Positions 1-9,405 of a stretch of DNA of 36,444 bases are shown here, in pieces. The notes under the pieces are model-generated. The model was given only the letters and a program-made list of their open reading frames with translations, had not been told where the DNA came from and did no database searches. Position 1 is the stretch's first letter. Each line of letters begins with the position of its first letter. The DNA comes from Achromobacter xylosoxidans (GTDB taxonomy: Bacteria > Pseudomonadota > Gammaproteobacteria > Burkholderiales > Burkholderiaceae_B), in assembly GCF_002192695.1 (NCBI RefSeq), contig NZ_MTLG01000003.1, positions 1 to 36,444 on the forward strand, written 5' to 3'. A program made the position numbers and the translations under genes.

Positions 1-48
1 GCACGCCATTTCGATCTTGGCGTCGACCCAGACGGCGATGCCGGGTAG
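1..48 (+). CDS. Possible C-terminal tail of a gene entering from the left
   Basis: Read from base 1 in frame 1, this stretch encodes 15 residues ending in TAG at 46-48. The same 15 residues and stop form the C-terminus of the LuxR-type gene ending at 5811. It could therefore be the end of a paralogous gene to the left, or only a non-coding fragment of the repeat. Nothing else supports coding here because the sequence starts at base 1. Confidence 0.22.
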   Translation, partial: ARHFDLGVDPDGDAG

Positions 49-58
49 TCCAAAAGCA

Positions 59-93
59 CCGGGCCCGACGAACGTGATGTTCGTCGGGCCCGG
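59..93 (-). terminator. Probable glpK transcription terminator
   Basis: A perfect 15-bp stem (CCGGGCCCGACGAAC at 59-73 with its complement at 79-93) closes a 5-base loop. On the minus strand it lies about 130 bases past the glpK stop and is followed by TGCTTTTGG, a short T run. It is the core of the 49-bp segment missing from repeat copy B. On the plus strand no T run follows, so it is more likely to serve glpK. Confidence 0.65.
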
Positions 94-175
94 GTAGGGG
101 GGCTGCGCAGGCGGCGTATTCAACGGCCGCCAGCGGGAAAAAAAAAATGCGGCCTATGAAGCGACACGGTCTTCG

Positions 176-199
176 CCCGCAAACCCGCAAACCCGCAAA
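176..199. repeat. Three tandem CCCGCAAA octamers
   Basis: The 8-mer CCCGCAAA is repeated three times without interruption at 176-183, 184-191 and 192-199. An A10 homopolymer lies just left at 138-147. Both sit in the 3' untranslated stretch between the glpK stop (225) and its hairpin (59-93). Such tracts change length by slippage; here they would alter only the glpK transcript tail. Confidence 0.9.
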
Positions 200-224
200 C
201 CTACGAAGCCCCAAGAAGCCCCAC

Positions 225-1737
<1,513 letters not shown>

Positions 1738-1751
<14 letters not shown>

Positions 1752-3192
1752 TTTGTTTGGCGCCGTTCAGGTGTGCCCCGGCCAGAGGGTCGAGGCGTCT
1801 AAAGGAGAAGGTCGAGGCCATGCACAGCAGGCCGACGACGATGAAGCCCGCGACGACGTCGCGGATTGCCAGCGTTTCCGCGCCGCGCAGGGACATGCTG
1901 ATATTCAGCGTCACCGCGGCCACGCCCACGCCCAGGCTGATGCCGAGTTGCTGCGCCATGGCGGCGAAACTGCTGGCGCGGCTCATCTTGGACGGGGGGA
2001 TGTCGGCATAGGTTAGCGTATTTACCCCGGTGAACTGCAGCGAACGGAAAAAGCCGCCGACCAGCAGGATCGCGATCATCAGCCACACCGGCGTGGTGGG
2101 CGTGAAGGCGCCGCAGACCACGATGAACGCGCCGGCCAGCAGAGCGTTGACGGTCAGGACCCGGCGAAAGCCGAAGTGCTTCACGATGGGGGTGGCCACG
2201 AACTTCATCAGCAGCGCGCCCGCGGCGCTGGCGAAGGTGATCAGGCCGGCCGCGAACGGCGTCAGGCCGAAGCCCACCTGCAGCAGCATGGCCAGCAGGA
2301 AGGGCGTGGCGCCCACGGCGAAGCGGCACAGATTGCCGCCCAGCGTGGAGATGGCGAAGGTGGGGATCCGCATCAGCGACAGGTCGATGATGGGGTGTTC
2401 CGTGCGCTTGGCGTGCCAGCCATAGAGCAGGCCGCAGACCGTGCCGACCGCGATCAGCCCCAGCAGCATGGGCAGCGGCATGACGTCGCGGCCGATGGCT
2501 TCGAAGCCGCTGACCAGGGTCGCCAGGCAGACCGCGCTGAGCAGGAAGCCCGGCCAGTCCAGGCGCGGGGCGGCTTCTTCGCGGATTTCCGTGACATGGC
2601 GCAGCACCAGGAAAATGCCCAGGATGCCGATCGGGATGTTGATCAGGAAGATCCAGTGCCAGGACATGTAGGTGACCATGAAGCCGCCCAGCGGCGGTCC
2701 GATCACCGGGCCCAGCAGGGCCGGAATGGAGAGGAAGGACATGGCCTTCAGCAGGTCCTGCTTGGGCACGGTGCGCAGCAGGATGATCCGGCCCACGGGC
2801 ACCATCATCGCGCCCGCCATCCCCTGGACGATGCGGGCCAGGACCAGCTGTGGCAGGTCCTGGGATAGCGCACAGGCCACGGAGCTGAGCGTGAACAGGC
2901 CGATCGCCGCCACGAACACCCGCCGCGCGCCGTAGCGGTCGGCCGCCCAGCCGCTGACGGGCACGAAAACCGCCACTGACAACAGGTATGACGTGATGGC
3001 CACGTTCAGCCGCACCGGGGTCGAGCCCAGGGCGCGGGCCATGGCCGGCAGGGCGGTGGCCACCACGGTGGCGTCCAGCATCTGCATGAACAGCGCACAG
3101 CCTACGATGAAGGGGATCATGCGCGCCGCGCGCGCTGCTTGCTCCGTGGAGAGCGGGGCGGGACGGGCTGCTGCTGCGGATTCGGCGGACAT
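1738..3192 (-). CDS. MFS transporter, DHA2 (EmrB/QacA) family
   Basis: A 484-residue inner-membrane transporter expected to export drugs or metabolites by proton antiport. It has family landmarks: [11 protein letters not shown] in the first helix, the loop 2-3 motif [12 protein letters not shown], and the antiporter motif C variant [11 protein letters not shown] in helix 5. Its length and hydrophobic pattern fit 14 helices. It is first in an operon with glpK, whose GTG start lies 14 bases inside this gene. No clear Shine-Dalgarno sequence precedes the ATG at 3192. The predicted promoter upstream contains a C10 tract (see 3221-3251). The substrate is not evident. Pairing with glpK could mean a role in carbon metabolism, but that is inference. 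Confidence 0.93.
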
Positions 3193-3220
3193 GGCGGGAG
3201 GGGGCGATGGGTGCCGCGAG

Positions 3221-3251
3221 ATTGTAACGCCGGGGGGGGGGCCGCCGTGAA
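3221..3251 (-). promoter_or_regulatory. Predicted MFS-glpK promoter with a C10 tract in the spacer
   Basis: On the minus strand, TTCACG (3251-3246) and TACAAT (3226-3221) match sigma-70 -35 and -10 boxes at 4/6 and 5/6. They are 19 bases apart. Ten consecutive C (plus-strand G10, 3232-3241) lie in that spacer. Loss of two C would give the optimal 17-base spacing. Predicted transcription start is about 20 bases before the MFS ATG. Confidence 0.5.
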
Positions 3252-3290
3252 GTAAACTCCCCTCATCCGAAACCCATTGAAATTGGTGCC

Positions 3291-3479
3291 ATGGCGACCA
3301 ACTACGAATCCGAGATCACCCTTTTCCTGAAAGACTTCAAGCAATCGCACCCTGGCACCGAAGAGCGCCAGCGCGAAGGCCGCGCCCGTCTTTGGGACAA
3401 ACCGCAGGACTCGGAGCTGCTGGAAGGCTTCCGCGCGGCCCGCGTGCCGCAAAAGCCGTACGTCTACCAGGCCGACTGA
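3291..3479 (+). CDS. DUF3460 family small protein
   Basis: A 62-residue, charged, soluble protein with no signal peptide or membrane segment. It resembles the DUF3460 family of Burkholderiales, for which I know no function. It begins with a short helix-like stretch (YESEITLFLKDFKQ) and ends in an R/Q/P-rich tail. It is the first gene of a plus-strand run with scpA (16 bases downstream) and panC, and is divergent from the MFS gene across a 98-base spacer. No strong ribosome-binding site is visible before the ATG. Confidence 0.85.
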   Translation: MATNYESEITLFLKDFKQSHPGTEERQREGRARLWDKPQDSELLEGFRAARVPQKPYVYQAD

Positions 3480-3495
3480 GCCCGTTGCGGCAACC

Positions 3496-4386
3496 ATGGC
3501 CCAAAACGCTTCCGTTCCTAGCGACGCGCTGGCGGCGCTAGTGGCGCCGCCTGTCGACAGCACGCCTGACACGATCGACAGCGTGGCGTACGCTCGCCTC
3601 TATGGCGAGCCCTTGTTCCAGATGCCCACGGACCTGTACATCCCGCCGGATGCGCTGGAAGTGTTCCTGGAAGCGTTCGAAGGGCCGCTGGACCTGCTGC
3701 TCTACCTGATCCGCAAGCAGAACTTCAACGTGCTGGACATCCCCATGGCGGATGTCACGCGGCAGTACCTGTCGTATGTGGACCAGATCCGCATCCACAA
3801 TCTGGAACTGGCCGCCGAGTACCTGCTGATGGCGGCGATGCTCATTGAGATCAAGTCGCGCATGCTGCTGCCGGTCAAGAAGAGCGACACCGGCGAAGAA
3901 GCGGAAGATCCTCGCGCCGAACTGGTGCGCCGCCTGCTCGAATACGAGCAGATGAAGCTGGCGGCCAAGAAGCTGGATGCGATACCGCAACTGGGCCGCG
4001 ACTTCGTCAGCAGCCAGGCGGTGGCCGACCTGAGCGTCGAGCGCATGCTGCCCGAGGTCAGCGTGGACGACCTGCGCGCGGCCTGGGCCGACATCATGAA
4101 GCGGGCCAAGCTGAACCAGCATCACCACATCACGCGCGAACAGCTGTCCGTGCGCGATCACATGACGCACATCCTGCGGCGCCTGAACGACGTGCGCTTC
4201 ATGGAATTCGGCGACCTGTTCATGGAGCGCGTCCGCGAGGGCGCGCCCGCGGCGGTGGTCGTCGTGCATTTCATCGCCATGCTGGAACTGGCGCGCGAGT
4301 CCCTGCTGGAAATTACGCAGGCCGAGCCCTATGCTCCCATCTACGTGCGCCTGGCCTACACCAGCGTGGCGGCGGTCGCGGCCTGA
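3496..4386 (+). CDS. scpA: Segregation and condensation protein A (kleisin)
   Basis: ScpA is the kleisin subunit that bridges SMC heads and, with ScpB, forms the bacterial condensin complex for chromosome segregation. The 296-residue product has the N-terminal kleisin helix signature FEGPLDLLLYLIRKQNFNVLDIPMADVTRQY in its first 90 residues (written in two parts: FEGPLDLLLYLIRK and NVLDIPMADVTRQY). It continues with LELAAEYLLMAAMLIEIKSR and has a C-terminal winged-helix-like domain (residues 215-290). About 45 residues precede the conserved core, so the start could be further in, although ATG 3496 fits the 16-base gap after DUF3460. It lies 36 bases upstream of panC. Confidence 0.95.
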   Translation: MAQNASVPSDALAALVAPPVDSTPDTIDSVAYARLYGEPLFQMPTDLYIPPDALEVFLEAFEGPLDLLLYLIRKQNFNVLDIPMADVTRQYLSYVDQIRIHNLELAAEYLLMAAMLIEIKSRMLLPVKKSDTGEEAEDPRAELVRRLLEYEQMKLAAKKLDAIPQLGRDFVSSQAVADLSVERMLPEVSVDDLRAAWADIMKRAKLNQHHHITREQLSVRDHMTHILRRLNDVRFMEFGDLFMERVREGAPAAVVVVHFIAMLELARESLLEITQAEPYAPIYVRLAYTSVAAVAA

Positions 4387-5277
<891 letters not shown>

Positions 5278-5293
5278 GACGGCATGGCCCCGG

Positions 5294-5316
5294 GGGGTGG
5301 CGTCCATGTCCACCCC
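5294..5316 (+). terminator. Hairpin downstream of panC
   Basis: GGGGTGG (5294-5300) and CCACCCC (5310-5316) form a perfect 7-bp stem around a 9-base loop, 17 bases past the panC stop. No T run follows, so it is a weak intrinsic terminator or an mRNA 3' end stabiliser. Confidence 0.45.
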
Positions 5317-5394
5317 TGAAAGAATTGCCAGCTTACGTGGTGGCGGGCGGCGGATCAGACTCGGCGCAATCCTACATTGCAAGCGAGCCGCCCC

Positions 5395-5811
5395 ATGCAA
5401 GCTCCCCGTTCCGACCTGGAAGCCGTTCTTTCCTCGCTCACGCCGCGCGAGCGGCAAATCGTCACTTATGTGGCCGCCGGCCGGCCCAACAAGGTCATCG
5501 CCATAGACCTGGGTATTTCGCTGCGCACGGTCGAGGCCCACCGCTCCCGCATCTTCGCCAAGCTGCAAGTCCGCAACGCCATGCAATTGGCTTGCCGGCT
5601 GTGCGAGCACGGCCGTTCCGGCGCTTCGCCCGTGCCGGGCGCGGCTGGGCCGGACCGCGGGCATGCGCTGGCTTCCATGCCCTTGCCGGGCAGCGCCAGT
5701 CCGAGCTACGTGCTGCATGAGCCGCCCGGGCCAGCGTACCGCCCATGCCTGGCAAGTCCCGCAGCACGCCATTTCGATCTTGGCGTCGACCCAGACGGCG
5801 ATGCCGGGTAG
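5395..5811 (+). CDS. Orphan LuxR/FixJ-type HTH protein
   Basis: A 138-residue protein with one recognisable domain: a GerE-type helix-turn-helix at about residues 15-70 (LTPRERQIVTYVAAGRPNK, then ISLRTVEAHRSRIFAKL). This is the output domain of FixJ-like response regulators; no receiver domain is present. It probably binds DNA constitutively or partners another protein. Start ATG 5395 is chosen over TTG 5377 because the HTH begins about 15 residues later in both. Residues from about 80 on are a Pro/Ala/Gly-rich tail with no family likeness. The last 15 codons and the stop lie in the repeat shared with 1-48, so the C-terminus may be acquired or altered. Confidence 0.7.
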   Translation: MQAPRSDLEAVLSSLTPRERQIVTYVAAGRPNKVIAIDLGISLRTVEAHRSRIFAKLQVRNAMQLACRLCEHGRSGASPVPGAAGPDRGHALASMPLPGSASPSYVLHEPPGPAYRPCLASPAARHFDLGVDPDGDAG

Positions 5812-5851
5812 GGGGGCTGCGCAGGCGGCGTATTCAACGGCCGCCAGCGGG
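5764..5851. repeat. Direct repeat copy B, uninterrupted
   Basis: These 88 bases equal positions 1-48 joined to 98-137. The hairpin segment found in copy A is absent, leaving a single CCGGGTAG (5804-5811), which contains the stop of the LuxR-type gene. The copy ends 17 bases before the stop of the minus-strand lipoprotein gene, so that gene has no strong hairpin of its own here. Confidence 0.93.
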
Positions 5852-5868
5852 CCTTAGGGGCACTTCCC

Positions 5869-6648
5869 TCAAGGGCACTTGGGCGCGGTCGCCTTGGCCA
5901 ATTCGTCGATCGGGTCCAGGTCCGGCTGGCGGGTCAGGTTGTAGTTCAGGTTGGGCGTCTGGCCGTCGATGGAACGCACGCGCAGCACGTTGTTCGCGGC
6001 CACCACGAATTCAGCGCGGCCATTGCCATTGCCGTCCATCAGGATGACGCGCGGCGGGCGCTCTTCGGTGGCGTCCCAGCAGCCTTGCTCGGTGACCGGC
6101 GGGCCTTTCTTGGGATCGTTTTCCAGGTAGGCCACGCGGCCACGCCAGCGGCCATTGGGCGCCAGCGTCAGCGTCACGCGCTGCGCCGTGCACTGCATGG
6201 CGGGCGAGAAGCACGGCAATGTGCCCATGTAGGTCTGCGGTTGCGGCACCAGGCTGTGCACGGCGGCGCTGGGCGCGGCGGAGCTGGTAGCGATGGGCGC
6301 GCTTGCGGCCGATGCGGTCGTTGCGGTGTGCTCGGTTTCCGCCGGAACGGTCTGGCCGTCTTCGGTGGTCTGGCCACCGGCCGCCGCAGCCTGGGCGGCC
6401 TGGTTCTTGCGGGGAGCGTCGGGCTTGAGCGCGATCTGCACTTGCGACGGCGCGCGGATGACGCTGCGGTAGCCCGCGCCCGAGCCCTGGTACTGGGCGT
6501 CGGTCACGGTGCTTTCGGCCGGGGGGTCGTAATAGCCTTCGGTTTTTTGTTGGGCACAGCCGGCTGCGCCCAATGCGGTGCCGGCGAGCAGCAGCCCCAT
6601 GACGCTGAGTTTGCGGGAGCGGGTACCGATTTCTACGCGCGCGGTCAT
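5869..6648 (-). CDS. Predicted lipoprotein with an NlpE-like domain
   Basis: A 259-residue envelope protein. The N-terminus is a lipoprotein signal: Arg/Lys, a hydrophobic stretch and the lipobox LGAAGC, with Cys near residue 31, so it should be lipidated and anchored in the outer or inner membrane. Residues about 85-130 are an Ala/Thr/Ser-rich linker. The C-terminal part has TLPCFSPAMQC, TLTLAPNGRWRG and a GCWD segment, which resembles NlpE/copper-resistance lipoprotein folds, with three Cys that could form a disulfide. I infer the fold from pattern only. An SD-like GGATAA precedes the ATG at 6648. It is divergent from pilD across 194 bases. Function unknown. Confidence 0.75.
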   Translation of the reverse strand: MTARVEIGTRSRKLSVMGLLLAGTALGAAGCAQQKTEGYYDPPAESTVTDAQYQGSGAGYRSVIRAPSQVQIALKPDAPRKNQAAQAAAAGGQTTEDGQTVPAETEHTATTASAASAPIATSSAAPSAAVHSLVPQPQTYMGTLPCFSPAMQCTAQRVTLTLAPNGRWRGRVAYLENDPKKGPPVTEQGCWDATEERPPRVILMDGNGNGRAEFVVAANNVLRVRSIDGQTPNLNYNLTRQPDLDPIDELAKATAPKCP

Positions 6649-6842
6649 GGCAGCTTATCCGTGTATTGAGTCTGTCTCCGATTTTACGCACTTATGCGAA
6701 GATTCGATACGTTCCCCTTAGCCGCTCTTGGGCATCGTCAACACTTTATGCACTATTTACGACACGGCCGCCGCTGGCCCGCCCCGCGTACTGCCGCCAG
6801 CTCCTGGCGCGGCGCTGCCGTGGCTTGGCGCCACGCGGGCGG

Positions 6843-7700
6843 ATGACGGTGATGCGGCATGTCTTCGATCTGCCTGTGGGCGTCTTCATCGGCCTGGCGG
6901 CGCTGGCCGGCCTGTTCGTGGGCAACTGGCTGACGCTGCTGACGCACCGGCTGCCGCGCATGATGGAACAGGAATGGCAGGCGCACTGCCAGGAAGCCTC
7001 GGGCAAGCCGCCTGCCGCGGGCCGCTATGGCTTGTGGTCGCCCGCCTCGCACTGCCCCGCCTGCGATACCGCCGTGACAGGCTGGCGGCGGCTGCCGCTC
7101 TTGGGCTGGCTGCTGCTGCGGGGTCGCTGCGGCGCCTGCGGCGCGGCCATAGGCTGGCGCTATCCGGCCATCGAATTGCTGACCTGCGCGCTGTTCGCCG
7201 CCTGCGCCTGGCGCTTCGGCGCAACGCCGCTGGCGCTGTCCGCCATGGGCTTGTCGGCCATGCTGGTGGCGCTGGCCTGGATCGATTTCGAATCCACGCT
7301 GCTGCCCGACGCATTGACCCAGCCGCTGCTCTGGGCCGGGCTGCTGGTCAATCTGTTCGATGCCTACGCCAGTTTGCAGATGGCGGTGGCGGGGGCGGTG
7401 GCGGGCTATGTCTTTCTGTGGGTTATCTTTCATGTATTCCGCCTGTTGACGGGGCGCGAGGGCATGGGCCATGGCGACTTCAAGCTGCTTGCCGCGCTGG
7501 GCGCATGGTTCGGCGTGGAAGCCCTGCCGACGCTGCTGCTGAGCGCGTCGCTGCTGGGCGTGCTGATAGGCGGCGCGCTGACCTTGAGCGGCCGCGCCAG
7601 TCGCGGCCAGCCGTTGCCCTTCGGCCCCTATCTAGCGCTGGCGGGCGTCGTGACGCTGCTGGTGGGGGGCGAACACGGCTTGGGGCAGTTTTTGCAATAG
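6843..7700 (+). CDS. pilD: Type IV prepilin peptidase / N-methyltransferase
   Basis: An inner-membrane aspartic protease that cleaves the leader of type IV pilins or type II secretion pseudopilins and methylates the new N-terminus. The 285-residue form has two CxxC pairs (CPAC and CGAC) that bind zinc in the methylase loop, and two catalytic Asp: D148 in WIDFESTLLPD and D212 in the GHGD motif, 64 residues apart as in TcpJ. ATG 6843 is chosen because the 59 residues upstream in frame do not look like the family; ATG 6852 is an equal alternative. No pilB, pilC or pilin genes are here. coaE follows 31 bases downstream. A weak promoter candidate (TTGGGC at 6728, CACTAT at 6751, 17-base spacing) lies in the 194-base spacer. 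Confidence 0.93.
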   Translation: MTVMRHVFDLPVGVFIGLAALAGLFVGNWLTLLTHRLPRMMEQEWQAHCQEASGKPPAAGRYGLWSPASHCPACDTAVTGWRRLPLLGWLLLRGRCGACGAAIGWRYPAIELLTCALFAACAWRFGATPLALSAMGLSAMLVALAWIDFESTLLPDALTQPLLWAGLLVNLFDAYASLQMAVAGAVAGYVFLWVIFHVFRLLTGREGMGHGDFKLLAALGAWFGVEALPTLLLSASLLGVLIGGALTLSGRASRGQPLPFGPYLALAGVVTLLVGGEHGLGQFLQ

Positions 7701-7731
7701 GGCGGTTCATGCCCTGCATGGGATGGGCGGT

Positions 7732-8361
7732 ATGTTGAAGATTGGTCTGACGGGCGGCATCGGATCGGGCAAGACCCGGGTAGCGGACCTGCTTGCGGAG
7801 TGGGGCGCCACGCTGGTCGATACCGACGAGATCGCGCGCGAGTTGACCGCCGCAGGCGGCGCCGCCATGCCTGCGATCGAACGCGAGTTCGGCCCGCGCG
7901 CGCTGACGCAGGATGGCGCGCTGGACCGCGCATGGATGCGCGATCAGGCGTTCTCGGATCCGCAGGTGCGCTTGCGGCTGGAAGCCGTGCTGCATCCCGT
8001 CATCGGACAGGAGACCGAGCGCCAGGCCGCCGCCGCGAATGGCGCATATCTGGTCTTCGTGGTGCCGCTGCTGGTGGAGTCGTTGCCGCGCTGGCGCTCG
8101 CGCCTGGACCGCATCTGCGTGGTGGACTGCGACCCCGACACGCAGGTGGCGCGGGTGCGGCAGCGCAGCGGGCTGACGGAGCCAGCCATCCGGCGTATCA
8201 TGGCGGCACAGGCTGCGCGGGCAAGCCGTCTGGAAGTTGCCGACGACGTCATCGTCAATGACGCAGGCACCACGCCAGAACAACTGCGCGCGCAGGCGAA
8301 GACCCTGCATGACCGCTGGCTGACGCTGGCGAGCACGACGGGCCGGCAAGCCCCGGGCTAG
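7732..8361 (+). CDS. coaE: Dephospho-CoA kinase
   Basis: Phosphorylates the 3'-hydroxyl of dephospho-CoA to finish coenzyme A synthesis; cytosolic. The 209-residue protein has the P-loop GLTGGIGSGK (5-14), the DTDEIAREL segment after strand 2 and the HPVI motif near residue 86, all typical of CoaE. ATG 7732 is chosen because MLKIGLTGG matches the family start and a purine-rich GGATGGG precedes it; ATG 7723 would add three residues. It lies between pilD and zapD, a common order in proteobacteria. Confidence 0.96.
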   Translation: MLKIGLTGGIGSGKTRVADLLAEWGATLVDTDEIARELTAAGGAAMPAIEREFGPRALTQDGALDRAWMRDQAFSDPQVRLRLEAVLHPVIGQETERQAAAANGAYLVFVVPLLVESLPRWRSRLDRICVVDCDPDTQVARVRQRSGLTEPAIRRIMAAQAARASRLEVADDVIVNDAGTTPEQLRAQAKTLHDRWLTLASTTGRQAPG

Positions 8362-8421
8362 GCCGGCACCCCTGAATAACATTGGCCAGCCGGCCAAACA
8401 CAGATGGGCCTGTAAAGAAGC

Positions 8422-9174
8422 GTGATCGTTTACGAATACCCCTTCAATGAGCGCATCCGCGCTTATCTGCGGCTGGAATACCTGTTCGACAGGCTGTTCT
8501 TCTTCGCCCGCGAGGGGGACTCGCGCCTGCACCAGGTCGCCGTCACTTCCCTGTTCGACCTGCTCGACGCCTGCGAGCGCACCGATGTGAAAGGCGCGGT
8601 CCTGCAAGACCTGGAGCGCCAACGTATGGCGCTGGTCGGACTGCGCGATCATCCCGGCGTGGCGCAGGATGCGCTCGAAGCCATGCTGCGCGAAATGGAA
8701 AAAGTGACCACGGCGCTGGCCGCGCCGGGCAAGACCGGCCAGTCCCTGCGTGAAAGCGAATGGCTGACCAGCCTGCGCGGACGCCTGTCGATGCCGGGCA
8801 GCGCCACGCAGGTCGACATGCCTTCGTACTTCGCCTGGCAGAACAAATCCGAGGCCGCCCGCTGCGCGGACCTGCAGGCCTGGGTGGCGCCCTTCATCCC
8901 TTTGTACGATGGCCTGACCCTGGCCTTGCGCCTGCTGCGCGAATCCGGCCGCAAGTCGGATACCGTGGGCGAGCAGGGCGCGTATCAGCAGATGCTGGGT
9001 GGCAAGCAGTTCCAGCTGCTGCGGGTCTGGCTGGACCCCGCCCAGGGCGTATTTCCCGAGATCAGTGCCAATAAGTACATGATCTGGATACGTTTTTCCA
9101 CCCAGGACGGTGACTTCAAGCCGCAGCAGGTCGCTCGCGACGTGCCCTTCCAGATGACCCTTTGCAGCTCGTAG
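8422..9174 (+). CDS. zapD: Cell division protein ZapD
   Basis: ZapD (YacF, DUF1342) bundles FtsZ filaments at the division ring. The 250-residue protein matches the family in length and landmarks: YEYPFNERIRAYLRLEYLFDR at the N-terminus (written YEYPFNERIRAY plus LRLEYLFDR), a helical domain, the loop residues W..L.GR near 115 and the C-terminal beta domain ending KPQQVARDVPFQMTLC. The start is GTG 8422 with AAGAAG just upstream. It is 60 bases downstream of coaE. The yacG gene that often follows is absent. Confidence 0.95.
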   Translation: MIVYEYPFNERIRAYLRLEYLFDRLFFFAREGDSRLHQVAVTSLFDLLDACERTDVKGAVLQDLERQRMALVGLRDHPGVAQDALEAMLREMEKVTTALAAPGKTGQSLRESEWLTSLRGRLSMPGSATQVDMPSYFAWQNKSEAARCADLQAWVAPFIPLYDGLTLALRLLRESGRKSDTVGEQGAYQQMLGGKQFQLLRVWLDPAQGVFPEISANKYMIWIRFSTQDGDFKPQQVARDVPFQMTLCSS

Positions 9175-9178
9175 GATG

Positions 9179-9211
9179 GGTGTGGCGCGAGGCTTTCCGC
9201 GCAGGAACACC
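9179..9211 (+). terminator. Stem-loop after zapD
   Basis: Outer arms GGTGT (9179-9183) and ACACC (9207-9211) enclose inner arms GCGCG (9185-9189) and CGCGC (9198-9202), giving a two-part stem with small internal loops, four bases past the zapD stop. No T run follows, so it is at best a weak terminator. The rest of the 231-base gap to mdtA holds two palindromes listed separately. Confidence 0.3.
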
Positions 9212-9242
9212 GTGGCCCGATGCGCGTAAGCCAGCAAGCACC

Positions 9243-9267
9243 GCTTGGGCGGTAGGACCTGCCAAGC
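9243..9267. promoter_or_regulatory. 25-bp imperfect palindrome upstream of mdtA
   Basis: Arms GCTTGGGCGGT (9243-9253) and ACCTGCCAAGC (9257-9267) are complementary at 9 of 11 positions around a 3-base centre. Size and symmetry suit a dimeric repressor site, for example TetR-type, but no such gene is adjacent. It sits about 140 bases before mdtA. Confidence 0.35.
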
Positions 9268-9317
9268 ACATGGGATAAGGCGGCCCCCGCTTCCCGCCCG
9301 CCCAGATTCCTGTTGCT

Positions 9318-9333
9318 CCCAGTTTCAACTGGG
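9318..9333. promoter_or_regulatory. 16-bp palindrome near the mdtA promoter
   Basis: CCCAGTT (9318-9324) and AACTGGG (9327-9333) are perfect complements around TC. It lies just upstream of a weak promoter candidate, TGGAAA (9345-9350) and CACAAT (9367-9372), with 16-base spacing. It could be an operator for the pump operon. Confidence 0.4.
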
Positions 9334-9405
9334 GATCGCGGCGCTGGAAACCGGGACGGTCTGGTACACAATACGGCTTTCCTCCGCCCGTGCCGGAACC
9401 GTTCC

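Larger units (their letters stand above)
1..137. repeat. Direct repeat copy A, split by a 49-bp hairpin insert
   Basis: Bases 1-48 and 98-137 are identical, in order, to the continuous 88 bases 5764-5851. Between them copy A carries 49 extra bases (49-97). The 8-mer CCGGGTAG stands at 41-48 and again at 90-97, so the extra segment is bounded by a short direct repeat. Identity stops at 138, where A10 begins in copy A and other sequence begins in copy B. The left end is the window edge, so copy A may extend further. Copy A lies downstream of glpK and copy B downstream of the lipoprotein gene, both on the minus strand. Confidence 0.93.

Noticed and set aside
3232..3241. The G10 tract as a sequencing artefact
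   Set aside because: Possible for homopolymers, but it cannot be judged without reads, and its place in a predicted promoter spacer made it worth reporting instead of dropping.
5866..5875. The short CCC-TCAA-GGG hairpin as terminator of the lipoprotein gene
   Set aside because: A 3-bp stem that overlaps the stop codon region is too weak to call as a terminator on its own; noted only as a possible relative of the element at 36408.
9175..9240. A dispersed repeat fragment after zapD (the GTAGGATGGGTG phrase)
   Set aside because: It recalled a common intergenic phrase of proteobacterial genomes, but no second copy is in this window, so it cannot be supported.
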